Below, in pieces: positions 17,982 to 26,600 of a stretch of DNA of 33,284 nt (position 1 is its first letter; each line of letters opens with the position of its first letter). The notes beneath the pieces were generated by a model. It worked only from the letters and a program-made list of their open reading frames with translations. It had not been told where the DNA came from and did not search any database. Both the position numbers and the translations under genes were made by a program. The stretch comes from JAMIFN01 sp964608575 (GTDB lineage Bacteria > Pseudomonadota > Gammaproteobacteria > Burkholderiales > Burkholderiaceae_C): NCBI GenBank assembly GCA_964608575.1, contig CAZSPW010000005.1:1-33284 (forward strand), read 5' to 3'.

Positions 17982-18491
17982 TTAAAAGGGGATGTCATCG
18001 TCCAGATCATCGGCATAAGCGCCACCCGCATTGCCGCCGCCAAAGCCAGCGGCGGGCGCGGCCGGGGGCACGGGCGCTGCAGGGGCTGCGGCACGAGGCG
18101 CAGGTTTTTGGTAAGCAGCGCCACCGCCTTGATAGCCGCCGCCGTCGCCACCTTCACGGCTGCCGCCCAGCAGGGTTAAATCGGTAGCGATGATGTCCAC
18201 CGTATTGCGCTCAACGCCTTGGTTATCCGTGTACTTACCGTATTTGAGGCGGCCTTCAACATAAATCGCACGGCCTTTTTTCACATAGTCGCGTGCGACT
18301 TCAGCCAAACGCTCATAAAAAGTGATGCGGTGCCACTGCGTGTCTTCAACCATTTCGCCCGTAGTGCGATCTTTGCGGCGGGTGGTGGTGGCGAGCGAAA
18401 CATTGGCCACGGGCTGACCTGAGGGCAGATGGCGCACTTCAGCGTCGCGGCCGCAGTTACCGATGAGAATGACTTTATTGACGGATGCCAT
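17982..18491 (-). CDS. ssb: Single-stranded DNA-binding protein SSB
   Basis: 169 residues. An OB fold occupies about 1-108 (MASVNKVILIGNCGRDAEVR, VANVSLATTT, TQWHRITFYERLAEVARDYV and KKGRAIYVEGRLKYGKY). It is followed by a Gly/Ala/Pro-rich disordered linker and the acidic tip DDLDDDIPF, which recruits partners such as PriA, HolC and RecQ. It binds exposed single strands during replication and repair as a tetramer. PriA, one of its main clients, is encoded elsewhere in the window. A 259-bp gap with a dispersed element separates it from the divergent adenosyltransferase gene. Confidence 0.97.
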   Translation of the reverse strand: MASVNKVILIGNCGRDAEVRHLPSGQPVANVSLATTTRRKDRTTGEMVEDTQWHRITFYERLAEVARDYVKKGRAIYVEGRLKYGKYTDNQGVERNTVDIIATDLTLLGGSREGGDGGGYQGGGAAYQKPAPRAAAPAAPVPPAAPAAGFGGGNAGGAYADDLDDDIPF

Positions 18492-18631
18492 GGATACAAA
18501 TCCTTGCGTAAAGAGTGGTGTAAATCAAGTGGAGCGACAGTGTGCAGCAAACGCAAAATATCAGCAAAGCAGCATCGGCTGTGTGCATCATCATAGCGCA
18601 GGGCAGCGCCATTCCTCGCGCTTCATTATTG

Positions 18632-18686
18632 ATAGCTGCTCAGGCAGATTTTGCGGCTTAAAACCTTTAAACCATACTAAAATTAG
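18632..18686 (+). repeat. Dispersed palindromic element, copy F (ssb / adenosyltransferase divergent gap)
   Basis: Core AGCTGCTCAGGCAG begins at 18634, then ATTTTGCGGCTTAAAACC and the tail ACCATACTAAAATTAG. It lies in the shared upstream region of two divergent genes, 65 bases before the plus-strand ATG. A TACAAT -10-like box follows at 18703-18708. Confidence 0.92.
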
Positions 18687-18750
18687 TTCACTTAAATTCA
18701 CCTACAATGAAATCCAGATAGGCAAAACTTGAGTAGAAAGAGATGCATTT

Positions 18751-19320
18751 ATGGGCAATCGATTAAGCGCCATCGCTACGCGCACGGGCGATACTGGCAG
18801 CACAGGTTTGGGCAATAACACGCGCGTGGGTAAAGACCATGTGCGCATCCACGCCTTGGGCGAAGTCGATGAATTGAACTCGCATATCGGCCTGCTGTTG
18901 TGCGAAGATTTGCCCGCTGATATACGCGCCCTTTTGGTGCAAGTGCAACACGATTTATTCGATTTAGGCGGCGAGTTGTGCATGCCAGGCTACAGCTTGC
19001 TCAAAGACAGCGCGCTCTTGGAGCTGGATGCCGCCCTAGAAAAATACAACGCCCAACTGCCGCCCCTGAAAGAATTTATTTTGCCCGCAGGCAATCGCGC
19101 CGCAGCACAAGCCCATGTATGCCGCACGGTAGCGCGCCGTGCCGAACGCCATGTGGTGGCGCTCAAACACACCGCTGGTGAAGAAGTCAATCTTGCACCG
19201 CAGCAATTTTTAAACCGCTTGTCCGATCTCCTTTTTGTGCTGGCGCGCATCCTCAATCGCCAAAACGGCGGCGACGATGTGTATTGGCGCAGCCAACGCC
19301 TAGCGCAACAACCAGACTAA
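18751..19320 (+). CDS. ATP:cob(I)alamin adenosyltransferase, PduO/MmaB type
   Basis: 189 residues. It transfers the 5'-deoxyadenosyl group from ATP to cob(I)alamin to make coenzyme B12. The N-terminal ATP-binding motif TRTGDTGSTGLGNNTRVGKD, then HALGEVDELNSHIGLLL, the LPAGNRAAAQAHVCRTVARR-type segment with the RRAER active-site helix, and NRLSDLLFVLARILNRQ are all present and in family order. Length is typical of the single-domain enzyme. No other B12 gene is in view, so it probably serves scavenged or remotely encoded cobalamin. HPr follows after six bases, then a CDF transporter, suggesting one transcript. Confidence 0.93.
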   Translation: MGNRLSAIATRTGDTGSTGLGNNTRVGKDHVRIHALGEVDELNSHIGLLLCEDLPADIRALLVQVQHDLFDLGGELCMPGYSLLKDSALLELDAALEKYNAQLPPLKEFILPAGNRAAAQAHVCRTVARRAERHVVALKHTAGEEVNLAPQQFLNRLSDLLFVLARILNRQNGGDDVYWRSQRLAQQPD

Positions 19321-19326
19321 AGCACT

Positions 19327-19596
19327 ATGCAGCAATCTCTCATCACCATACAAAACAAACTCGGGCTGCACGCCCGCGCCTCGGCCAAGTTGTGCAAACT
19401 GGCCGCAAGTTTTCCGTGCGAGGTATTCATGAGTTACAAGGGGCGCCGCGTCAACGCTAAATCCATCATGGGTGTGATGCTGCTGGCAGCGGGCATAGGC
19501 AAAGAAGTGGAGATTGAAACCGACGGCGCGCAAGAGGCCGAAGCCATGGCCGCCATTCGCGCCCTGATCGATGACAAATTTGGCGAAGGCGAATAA
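19327..19596 (+). CDS. ptsH: Phosphocarrier protein HPr
   Basis: 89-residue phosphotransferase-system carrier. The phosphorylated His15 sits in NKLGLHARASAKL, and the regulatory serine Ser46 in VNAKSIMGVMLLAAG; both are intact. HPr takes a phosphate from enzyme I and passes it to EIIA proteins. In Burkholderiales it usually belongs to a regulatory PTS, and its gene often neighbours those for EIIA and enzyme I. Neither is next to it here: it lies between the adenosyltransferase (six bases upstream) and a CDF transporter (39 bases downstream), all on the same strand. Confidence 0.95.
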   Translation: MQQSLITIQNKLGLHARASAKLCKLAASFPCEVFMSYKGRRVNAKSIMGVMLLAAGIGKEVEIETDGAQEAEAMAAIRALIDDKFGEGE

Positions 19597-19635
19597 GCTG
19601 TTGCCTGCGCATAAATCCAGCCATAAGGCCACGCC

Positions 19636-20613
19636 ATGCACAAACACCCCCAGACACAAACCAACGATTTGTTTGACGACCACGAAGCTGGCAACAGTGC
19701 CCTGCGTGCGCGCGCGGCGGCACGCAGCACTTGGGTCAGCGTAGCGGTGAATATTGGCCTGGCAACAGCACAAATATTGGTCGGTTTCTTCGCTCGGTCC
19801 CATGCTTTGGTGGCCGACGGTCTGCACTCACTCTCAGACCTGCTTTCAGATTTTGTGGTCTTGGTGGCCAACCGCTTTAGCGGGGAAGATTCAGACGCCA
19901 ACCACCACTACGGTCATTACCGATATGAAAACGCGGCCGCACTCATCATCGGCCTGATTTTGTTGCTGGTCGCCGCTGGCATGCTCTATCAAGGTGGGCT
20001 GGCCGTCTTGCAACCCGAACGCATTGCCGCGCCGCAGAGCCTGGCTTTATGGGTAGCTGGAACCGCCTTGATTGCCAAAGAGCTGCTGTTTCGCTACCTG
20101 TTAGCAGTGGCACAAAAAGTGCGCTCCTCCATGCTGGTGGCCAATGCTTGGCATGCGCGCTCAGATGCCGCCTCATCCTTGGTGGCGCTAGCTGGCATCG
20201 GCGGCAGTTTGCTAGGGTGGCGTATTCTGGATCCGATCGCTGCCATCATCGTCGGCTTGTTTGTGCTGCGCATGGGGCTGAAGTTCACCTGGAGTGCGCT
20301 CGACGACTTGATGGACAGAGCCGCAACGCAGGAGGAAAACGCCCAAATTGTGAATTTGATTCGAGCCACGCCACAAGTGCAAGGCCTGCACGATATGCGC
20401 ACGCGCCGCGTGGGCGACCTGATTTTGGTCGACGCACATATTGAAGTGGATGGCGATTTAAGCGTGCGCGAGGGCCACGATATTGCCCTGGCAGCACGCA
20501 ACCGCGTGTTGGCGGCCATGCCGCAGGTGCTCAATGTCATGACGCATATTGACCCCGTGCAAGCTTTTGCCAACAGTGATAGCCCCAGCCGCGCCCCCTT
20601 GAGCTTGCCTTAG
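19636..20613 (+). CDS. Cation diffusion facilitator (CDF) metal transporter
   Basis: 325-residue inner-membrane metal/proton antiporter. A cytosolic N-terminus leads to six membrane spans. The metal-site motif of span 2 is ADGLHSLSDLLSDF (H and D), and that of span 5 is ANAWHARSDAASSL (H and D), giving the usual HD/HD tetrahedral site of Zn2+/Cd2+-type members. A YGHYRYEN motif after span 2 and a C-terminal cytoplasmic dimerisation domain (LHDMRTRRVGDLILVDAHIE, ending in NVMTHIDP) are typical. HD/HD sites are usually linked to zinc, but iron or cobalt cannot be excluded. It ends before a strong bidirectional terminator. Confidence 0.92.
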   Translation: MHKHPQTQTNDLFDDHEAGNSALRARAAARSTWVSVAVNIGLATAQILVGFFARSHALVADGLHSLSDLLSDFVVLVANRFSGEDSDANHHYGHYRYENAAALIIGLILLLVAAGMLYQGGLAVLQPERIAAPQSLALWVAGTALIAKELLFRYLLAVAQKVRSSMLVANAWHARSDAASSLVALAGIGGSLLGWRILDPIAAIIVGLFVLRMGLKFTWSALDDLMDRAATQEENAQIVNLIRATPQVQGLHDMRTRRVGDLILVDAHIEVDGDLSVREGHDIALAARNRVLAAMPQVLNVMTHIDPVQAFANSDSPSRAPLSLP

Positions 20614-20640
20614 GCGGCCGCACCCCAGTCGCGCACAGAA

Positions 20641-20675
20641 CATCAAAAAAGCCGCATCACGCGGCTTTTTTGATG
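20641..20675. terminator. Bidirectional Rho-independent terminator
   Basis: A perfect 15-bp inverted repeat, CATCAAAAAAGCCGC with GCGGCTTTTTTGATG, has a 5-base loop. Both strands give a GC stem followed by six T, so it serves the CDF operon (plus) and the convergent SGNH-like gene (minus). Confidence 0.93.
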
Positions 20676-20681
20676 GCTGTC

Positions 20682-20707
20682 ATAGCTGCGCAGTTTATGG
20701 CTCGCCC
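20682..20707 (+). repeat. Possible degenerate copy of the dispersed palindromic element
   Basis: ATAGCTGCGCAG followed by TTTATGGCTCGCC matches the element start if four bases (TCAG) are missing at the palindrome centre. It overlaps the stop codon (TTA, 20695-20697) of the SGNH-like gene. It is too short to be sure. Confidence 0.4.
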
Positions 20708-21672
20708 CAGCGACTTTGCAGCTCTGAAACCGAACCATTAGCCAACAAATTCAGCACACCAGGCACAGGGTGGCGGTTGTCGGCATACAGGTATTTACCG
20801 ATTTGCGCGCTATCGGTGGTAATCAAAGTCGCAGTCGTGCACAGGCTGGCATCCGTAGCGCCAGCGCCTGCACACAGTGCGGTATCGGTGATGCTGGTAC
20901 CTGCATTATTTTGGTTATTGCTAGGATCAGTGTAGTAGCCCATGCGGGTGGCAAAGCTTGGGGAGCGATAAAGGCTTTGGGTTTGGCCGTTGACGCGCTC
21001 AGCCTCAGCATCCAAAGCACTGCGGAAGGTGAGGTACAAGTCCAGATAGACATTGGGCGCGCGCGCATCGGCGGCGCGCTGCGTTGTCATCCACGGCGAT
21101 TGGCTCAAATCATAGGGCGGCAGGATGTAAATATAACGCGCACCCTGATTGTGCAATTGCAGCATGGCCTGCCCATAACTGGCGACCGCAGCGCGGATAT
21201 TCGCTTGTGCTTGGCTGGTCGATGGCGTAGCGCCACTGAGCACATTTTCGGTTTCAGCAATCAGGTCTTCCATGCCTGCAGACAGCACGATCAAATCGTT
21301 GCGGCTATAGCCAGCAAAACCCATTACTGCTGCTTGGGCATCGATTTGGGTGCGCAAATCGGCAATACGGCTGCCGCCCTGTCCCCAAGCCGTACCCCCT
21401 GCCGATTGGGCTTTGAGTGTCAAACCATAAGCCATGGCGATGTATTCTGGTGCTGAATACACCACACCAACAGGATCGGATGGATTGGCTGGAGGGCCAG
21501 GGTTAATGGTGTAACGCTTACCACCTTGCTGACCTGCATCAACGATGCCATCACCAAAGGTATAGATCGCTGTTGGGCGCAGAGGTTGGTAAACCTTGCC
21601 ACTGCCACCACAGCCAGCCAGCAAAGCTGCACTTACCAGCGCGGCGCTGGCTAGACGAAAAAGGCTTTTCAT
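20695..21672 (-). CDS. SGNH/GDSL-hydrolase-like lipoprotein, catalytic serine absent
   Basis: 325 residues. A lipoprotein signal ends in LLAGC (Cys21), so the product should be lipidated and periplasm- or surface-facing. Block I of SGNH esterases is normally FGDSLSDxG; here it reads TFGDGIVDAG with Gly42 in the nucleophile position (codon GGC, one transition from AGC). Block III, normally GxND, reads SAGMEDLI, so the oxyanion asparagine is also missing. A block V DxxH motif, ADNRHPVPG, and a C-terminal helix remain. The fold is therefore recognisable but ester hydrolysis by the usual mechanism is unlikely. A pseudoenzyme or divergent family are both possible. It has its own terminator. Confidence 0.75.
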   Translation of the reverse strand: MKSLFRLASAALVSAALLAGCGGSGKVYQPLRPTAIYTFGDGIVDAGQQGGKRYTINPGPPANPSDPVGVVYSAPEYIAMAYGLTLKAQSAGGTAWGQGGSRIADLRTQIDAQAAVMGFAGYSRNDLIVLSAGMEDLIAETENVLSGATPSTSQAQANIRAAVASYGQAMLQLHNQGARYIYILPPYDLSQSPWMTTQRAADARAPNVYLDLYLTFRSALDAEAERVNGQTQSLYRSPSFATRMGYYTDPSNNQNNAGTSITDTALCAGAGATDASLCTTATLITTDSAQIGKYLYADNRHPVPGVLNLLANGSVSELQSRWGEP

Positions 21673-21707
21673 ACAAAAAATCTCTTGGCACTATGCCTAA
21701 AAAAACG

Positions 21708-21720
21708 AGCTGGGCAGTAT
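21708..21720 (+). repeat. Possible degenerate copy of the dispersed palindromic element
   Basis: AGCTGGGCAGTAT matches the core plus TAT of copy D if four central bases (CCCA) are missing. It lies upstream of the SGNH-like gene. The remaining tail is not convincing. Confidence 0.3.
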
Positions 21721-21769
21721 AGCAAGGGCTATTGCCGGTAGGCGAGACAGGGGGCGCACAGGGCGCGCC

Positions 21770-22282
21770 CTAGTTTTGCAAGCCGTTTGCACTCTCGCGC
21801 AGATATTCGGCACTGAAAATGGTGTTAATCGCATTGGCCATCTCCACCGCCACTCGGGCAGCATCCACGCCTTTGTCCACTTGCCGCGCCTCGGCCTGAG
21901 CCTGGTTTTCCACCGTCAAGATGGCATTGGCAATCGGCAAATCATGATCTAAACCAACGCGGGTGATAGCTGCGCCAGATTCATTGGCCACCAATTCAAA
22001 GTGATAGGTTTCGCCGCGAATGATGCAGCCCAGCGCAATCATGGCGTCAAAATTATCACGCTCGGCCAAAGCCTGTAACAGCAAAGGCACTTCTAAGGCG
22101 CCTGGAACCGTGTAATGCTCGATGTTTTGTGGCTCCACCCCCAATTGCAACAACTCGGCACGACAGCTTTGCCATAGGGTATCGGTAATATCGGCATTAA
22201 AACGCGCCTGCACTACACCGATGCGCAAATTTTTCCCCTGAAGTGCGGCCGCACTGGCTAGGCCTTGTTTAGCATCTTGCAT
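21770..22282 (-). CDS. ribH: 6,7-dimethyl-8-ribityllumazine synthase
   Basis: 170-residue riboflavin-pathway enzyme that condenses the ribityl pyrimidine with 3,4-dihydroxy-2-butanone 4-phosphate. Conserved pieces appear in order: IGVVQARFNADITDTL, HYTVPGALEVPLLLQAL, and ALGCIIRGETYHFELVANE, with the catalytic His in YHFE. TRVGLDHDLPIANAILTVEN is the phosphate-binding region. It is made next to its substrate supplier: ribBA ends 70 bases upstream on the same strand. The gap is filled by a dispersed element, and an AAAGGAA Shine-Dalgarno precedes the ATG. Confidence 0.96.
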   Translation of the reverse strand: MQDAKQGLASAAALQGKNLRIGVVQARFNADITDTLWQSCRAELLQLGVEPQNIEHYTVPGALEVPLLLQALAERDNFDAMIALGCIIRGETYHFELVANESGAAITRVGLDHDLPIANAILTVENQAQAEARQVDKGVDAARVAVEMANAINTIFSAEYLRESANGLQN

Positions 22283-22300
22283 AAATTTCCTTTATTTTTC

Positions 22301-22355
22301 ATAGCTGCTCAGGCAGTTATGACGGCCAAAAATGGCAAAAACACTATAAAAATCA
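22301..22355 (+). repeat. Dispersed palindromic element, copy G (contains the ribBA stop codon)
   Basis: Core AGCTGCTCAGGCAG begins at 22303, then TTATGACGGCCAAAAATGGC (GCC-AAAAAT-GGC hairpin) and the tail ACACTATAAAAATCA. The last TCA (22353-22355, element position 51) is the complement of the ribBA TGA. It fills the ribBA-ribH gap, antisense to both genes. Confidence 0.93.
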
Positions 22356-23465
22356 AGCCGCATCTTCGATATAGCCCACGACTTCAAGGCTATACCCCGT
22401 CATGCTGGGTAAACGCATCGCTTTGCTCAGTAGCTGCATATGCGTGACACCTAAATCGCGCAGGATCTGGGCGCCCACGCCGTAGGTGCGCACATCGGGT
22501 TTACTGCGATTATTCGATTGCTGCGGGTTTGCCGTTGGTGCAATAAAGCTCGCCTCTAGCCCAGCTAAACCCGCCTCGGCGTTGAGCAAAATCGCAACGC
22601 CCTTGCCGCATACCTGCAAATATCGCAAAGCAGCATCGAGTGACCAAGAATGGCTGGTTTCCCCAGCCTCCAGTGCGCTTTGCAGAGTGAGCGGCCCATG
22701 CACCCGCACCGGCACCGTCTCGCCGGCCTGCCAACTGCCTACCGTCAGCGCCATATGCAGCTTGCCGCTGGGTTTATCGCGGTAGAGCGTGGCGGTAAAT
22801 TCACCCTGCGCCATTTGCATCGGACGGCTGCCGATTTTTTCTAACAAACTCTCGGTGCGGCTGCGGTATTCAATCAAATCGGCAATAGTGCCTATTTTTA
22901 AGCCATGTTTTTGCGCGAAAACCTGCAAATCCGGCAGGCGTGCCATGCTGCCATCGTCCTTCATGATTTCGCAAATCACCGCCGCAGGGCTGCAGCCCGC
23001 CATGGCTGCTAAGTCGCAGCCCGCTTCGGTATGGCCTGCGCGCATCAATACGCCACCTTCTTTGGCTTGCAGCGGAAAAATATGGCCAGGCTGCACCAGA
23101 TCGCTGGCTTGGCTGTTTTTCCCCACGGCCACCGCTATGGTGCGGGCGCGATCGGCGGCGGAGATGCCCGTGGTCACGCCCTCTGCCGCCTCTATCGAAA
23201 CGGTGAAAGCGGTGCTAAACACCGTACCGTTTTGCGCCGCCATGGGGGGCAGCTTCAGGAACTCGCAGCGCTCTTTAGTAAGGGTTAAACACACCAAACC
23301 GCGGCCTTCTTTGGCCATGAAGTTAATGGCCTCTGGCGTGACATGGTCGGCCGCCAGCACCAAATCGCCCTCGTTCTCACGATCTTCTTCATCGACCAGA
23401 ATCACCATACGCCCAGCGGCAAGTTCGGCAACGATGTCTTCAACAGGAGAAATGGGCGTAGGCAT
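22353..23465 (-). CDS. ribBA: 3,4-dihydroxy-2-butanone 4-phosphate synthase with degenerate GTP cyclohydrolase II domain (RibBA/RibBX type)
   Basis: 370 residues. The RibB domain (about 1-205) is complete: MVILVDEEDRENEGDLVLAA, TGISAADRARTIAVAV, HIFPLQAKEGGVLMRAGHTE and ICEIMKDDGSMARLPDL. It makes the four-carbon unit used by RibH. The RibA-like half (about 215-370) keeps the fold (FTATLYRDKPSGKLHMALTV, DVRTYGVGAQILRDLGV, LTNN-like ends) but lacks the zinc-binding cysteine cluster and SECLTGD-type active-site segment of GTP cyclohydrolase II. That step is therefore probably done by another enzyme, as in the known RibBX variants. ribH follows. I see no FMN riboswitch in the 195 bases upstream, which hold a family-2 inverted repeat. 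Confidence 0.92.
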   Translation of the reverse strand: MPTPISPVEDIVAELAAGRMVILVDEEDRENEGDLVLAADHVTPEAINFMAKEGRGLVCLTLTKERCEFLKLPPMAAQNGTVFSTAFTVSIEAAEGVTTGISAADRARTIAVAVGKNSQASDLVQPGHIFPLQAKEGGVLMRAGHTEAGCDLAAMAGCSPAAVICEIMKDDGSMARLPDLQVFAQKHGLKIGTIADLIEYRSRTESLLEKIGSRPMQMAQGEFTATLYRDKPSGKLHMALTVGSWQAGETVPVRVHGPLTLQSALEAGETSHSWSLDAALRYLQVCGKGVAILLNAEAGLAGLEASFIAPTANPQQSNNRSKPDVRTYGVGAQILRDLGVTHMQLLSKAMRLPSMTGYSLEVVGYIEDAA

Positions 23466-23543
23466 ATCAGGGTCACTCTCTCAAAACAATGCGGGTGATT
23501 TTACTTGGGCAAGCTGCACCTGAAGGCAGCCCTGTGCATAAGC

Positions 23544-23637
23544 TCGGCCGTGCGAGGAACGCAGCGACGCGGCAATCCACCAGAATTTGGGTTTATTCGC
23601 TTCAGTGTGGATGGCTTCGCTACGCTCGCCATGACGA
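23544..23637. repeat. Long inverted-repeat element, family 2, copy 2
   Basis: Left arm CGGCCGTGCGAGGAACGCAG then CGACGCGGCAATCCAC; right arm GTGTGGATGGCTTCGCTACG then CTCGCCATGACGAA. The arms are near reverse complements around a centre of about 24 bases. It lies between acrB and ribBA and matches the copy at 12722-12814. Confidence 0.82.
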
Positions 23638-23660
23638 AGTGGGGTGAATCAGCACTGCCC

Positions 23661-26600
23661 TCAGTGCCCTGCAGGGCTGACAGGGCTGGCGGTAATGCCC
23701 ACTTCCTTGGCGTGCGCTGCAGCGCGTTCCTGCTCCACGGCGCTAATAGGAAAGAATTTACGCACCAGCACATAGAAAGTTGGCACAAAAAACACCGCCA
23801 GCACCGTGCCCACGGCCATACCCCAGAACACGCCCGTGCCAATCGCGCGTTGCGCACCCGAGCCCGCGCCAGAGGAGAAATACAGCGGCAACACCCCCAG
23901 CATAAAAGCGAAGCTGGTCATCAAAATCGGGCGGAAACGCATATGGGCTGCGTGGTAGGCAGCTTGTATCGCCGTCATGCCACTGGCCTGCAGGTCTTTA
24001 GCGAACTCCACAATCAAAATCGCATTTTTAGCCGAAAGCCCGATGATGGTGACCAAACCCACTTGGAAGTACACATCGTTTTCCATGCCGCGCAACCAAA
24101 TCCCCAGCACCATGCCCAGCAAGCCTAAAGGCACGGAGAGCATCACGGAGAAGGGGATAGACCAGCTTTCATACAAAGCTGCCAGACACAAAAACACCGA
24201 CAAAATAGCAAAGGTGTAGACAAAAACGGCTTGATTGCCTGCAATTTTTTCTTCGCGCGATTGCCCTGTCCACTCGGTGCCAAAGCCATCGGGCAGCTGT
24301 TTCACCAAACGCTCGATTTCGTCCATGGCTTCGCCCGAGCTATAGCCTGGTGCGGCCTGCCCCGTCAAACGCATGGTGGGGTAGCCGTTATAGCGCACCG
24401 TCATCATCGGCCCGGTGATCCACTGCGCCGTTGCAATCGCGCCCAAGAGTACGGTTTGCCCTTGGGCATTGGTCACGGGCAGGCGCATCAAATCTTCAGG
24501 CTGCATACGGTCTTTGCTATCGGCTTGCACCACCACGCGCTGCAAGCGCCCAGCATTGGGAAAGTCGTTGACATAGCTAGAGCCTAAAGCCGTGGTCAAG
24601 GCCGTATTGATTTGCCCCATGCTCACGCCCTGTGCGGCCGCTTGTTCACGGTTGATATTGAGCTGCAGCTGCGGCGCATCCTCCACGCCTTCAGGCCGCA
24701 CGCCTGCCAACACTGGGCTTTGCATGGCCAGCCCCATGAGCTGATTGCGCGCAGCCAGCAAGGCCTCATGGCCCTTACCGTTGCGATCTTGTAAGCGCAA
24801 GGCAAAGCCGCCTGTGCGCCCCAATTCAGGGATAGCTGGCGGATTCAGGGCAATGGCAAAACCCTCAGGCAAGTCAGCCATGGCTTTGGTGATGCGCCCA
24901 GCAATGCTGCTAGCGTCCTGCCCTGGGCCCTTGCGCTCGCTCCAGTCTTTAAGTGTGACGAAGCCAAAAGACATATTCTGCCCTTGACCTGAGAAGTTAA
25001 AGCCCAGCACCGTAATGACATTTTCCACCTCGGGTTGCTGGCGGATAAAGGCTTCCATCTTCTCTAGCGACTTTTCGGTGCGCTCTAAAGTCGCGCCCGG
25101 TGGCAGTTGCAGGCTCAGCATCAGCGTACCCTGGTCTTCGGACGGCATAAAGCCACTGGGCAAACGCTGCATCAGGAGCACAGCCGCCCCCAACAGCACG
25201 CCATAAATGATGGCCATGCGACCTGAGCCACGCAGGATTTTTTCCACCCGCCCCGCATAGCGGTCGCGGTTGCGGTCAAAAACTCGGTTAAACGCACCGA
25301 AGAAACCCGTTTTTTGTTCGTGCTCACCCTTAGGAATAGGTTTGAGCATGGTGGCGCACAAAGCGGGGGTGAGCATCAAGGCCATGAGCGCCGAGAAAGC
25401 AATCGACACCGCCATCACCACGGCAAACTGGCGATAAATATTGCCCACGGCACCAGGGAAGAAGGCCAAAGGCACAAAGACCGAGACCAGCACCACCGTG
25501 ATACCTATGACCGCGCCCGAGATTTGATCCATAGCGCGGCGTGTCGCTGGCACGGGCGCCAAGCCCTCTTCGCGCATGATGCGCTCGACATTCTCCACCA
25601 CCACAATGGCATCATCGACCACGATACCAATCACCATGACCATGCCGAACATGGTCAGCACATTGACCGAATAGCCTAAGCCCAGCAGCACCGCGAAAGT
25701 ACCCAAAAGCGCAATCGGCACCACCAAGGTAGGAATGATGGTGTAGCGCCAGTTCTGCAAGAACAGGAACATCACCACAAACACCAGCGCAATGGCTTCC
25801 ACCAAGGTTTGCACCACTTTTTGAATCGAAATATCAACAAACTGTGCAGTGTTATAGGGAGCCTTCCAGCTAATGCCTTGAGGGAAGTGCGGTGCCAACT
25901 CGGTCATGCGCGTCTCTACCGCTTTGGCCACAGCAATGGCGTTGCCAGAGTTGGACAACATGATGGCCATCATCACCGCGGGTTGGCCGTTGATACGGGC
26001 GCTGGTGGCATAGCTTTGCGAACCCAGCTCAATACGCGCGACATCTGCCAGGCGCACAGCAGCGCCGCTATCGGTACTGCGCAAAAAGATGCGGCCAAAC
26101 TCTTCCACCGTTTTCAATTGCCCAGGCACCACAATAGCGGCGCTGATACTTTGCCCAGGCACAAAAGGCGTATCGCCCAAAGTGCCTGCAGAGATTTGAA
26201 TATTTTGTTCGCGAATAGCCGCGTTCACATCTGCTGCCGATAAGTGATAAGCCTGCAATTTAGCGGGGTCTAGCCACACGCGCATGGAGCGCTCAGCCGC
26301 AAACAGCTGTACTTGACCCACACCATCTAAACGCTGCAGCTCAGGCATGATGGCGCGCGAGGCGTAATCGGCCACCGCAGGCAGATCTTCAACCTTATCT
26401 GCCTGCACCGCCACAATCATCAAAAAGTTGCTGCGCGATTGATCCACACGCACACCGTTTTGCGTAACTGAAGCAGGCAAACGGGACTGCACCCGCGCCA
26501 CGCGGTTTTGTACCTCGATTTGCGCTTGGTCGGCGTTGGTGCCAGGCTCAAAACTGATGGTCAAGCTGCCCGTGCCATTGGCCAAAGCAGCCGCTTCCAT

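Noticed and set aside
23466..23660. Possible FMN riboswitch before ribBA
   Set aside because: I could not find the conserved RFN elements. The segment is mainly a family-2 inverted repeat and lies partly downstream of acrB.
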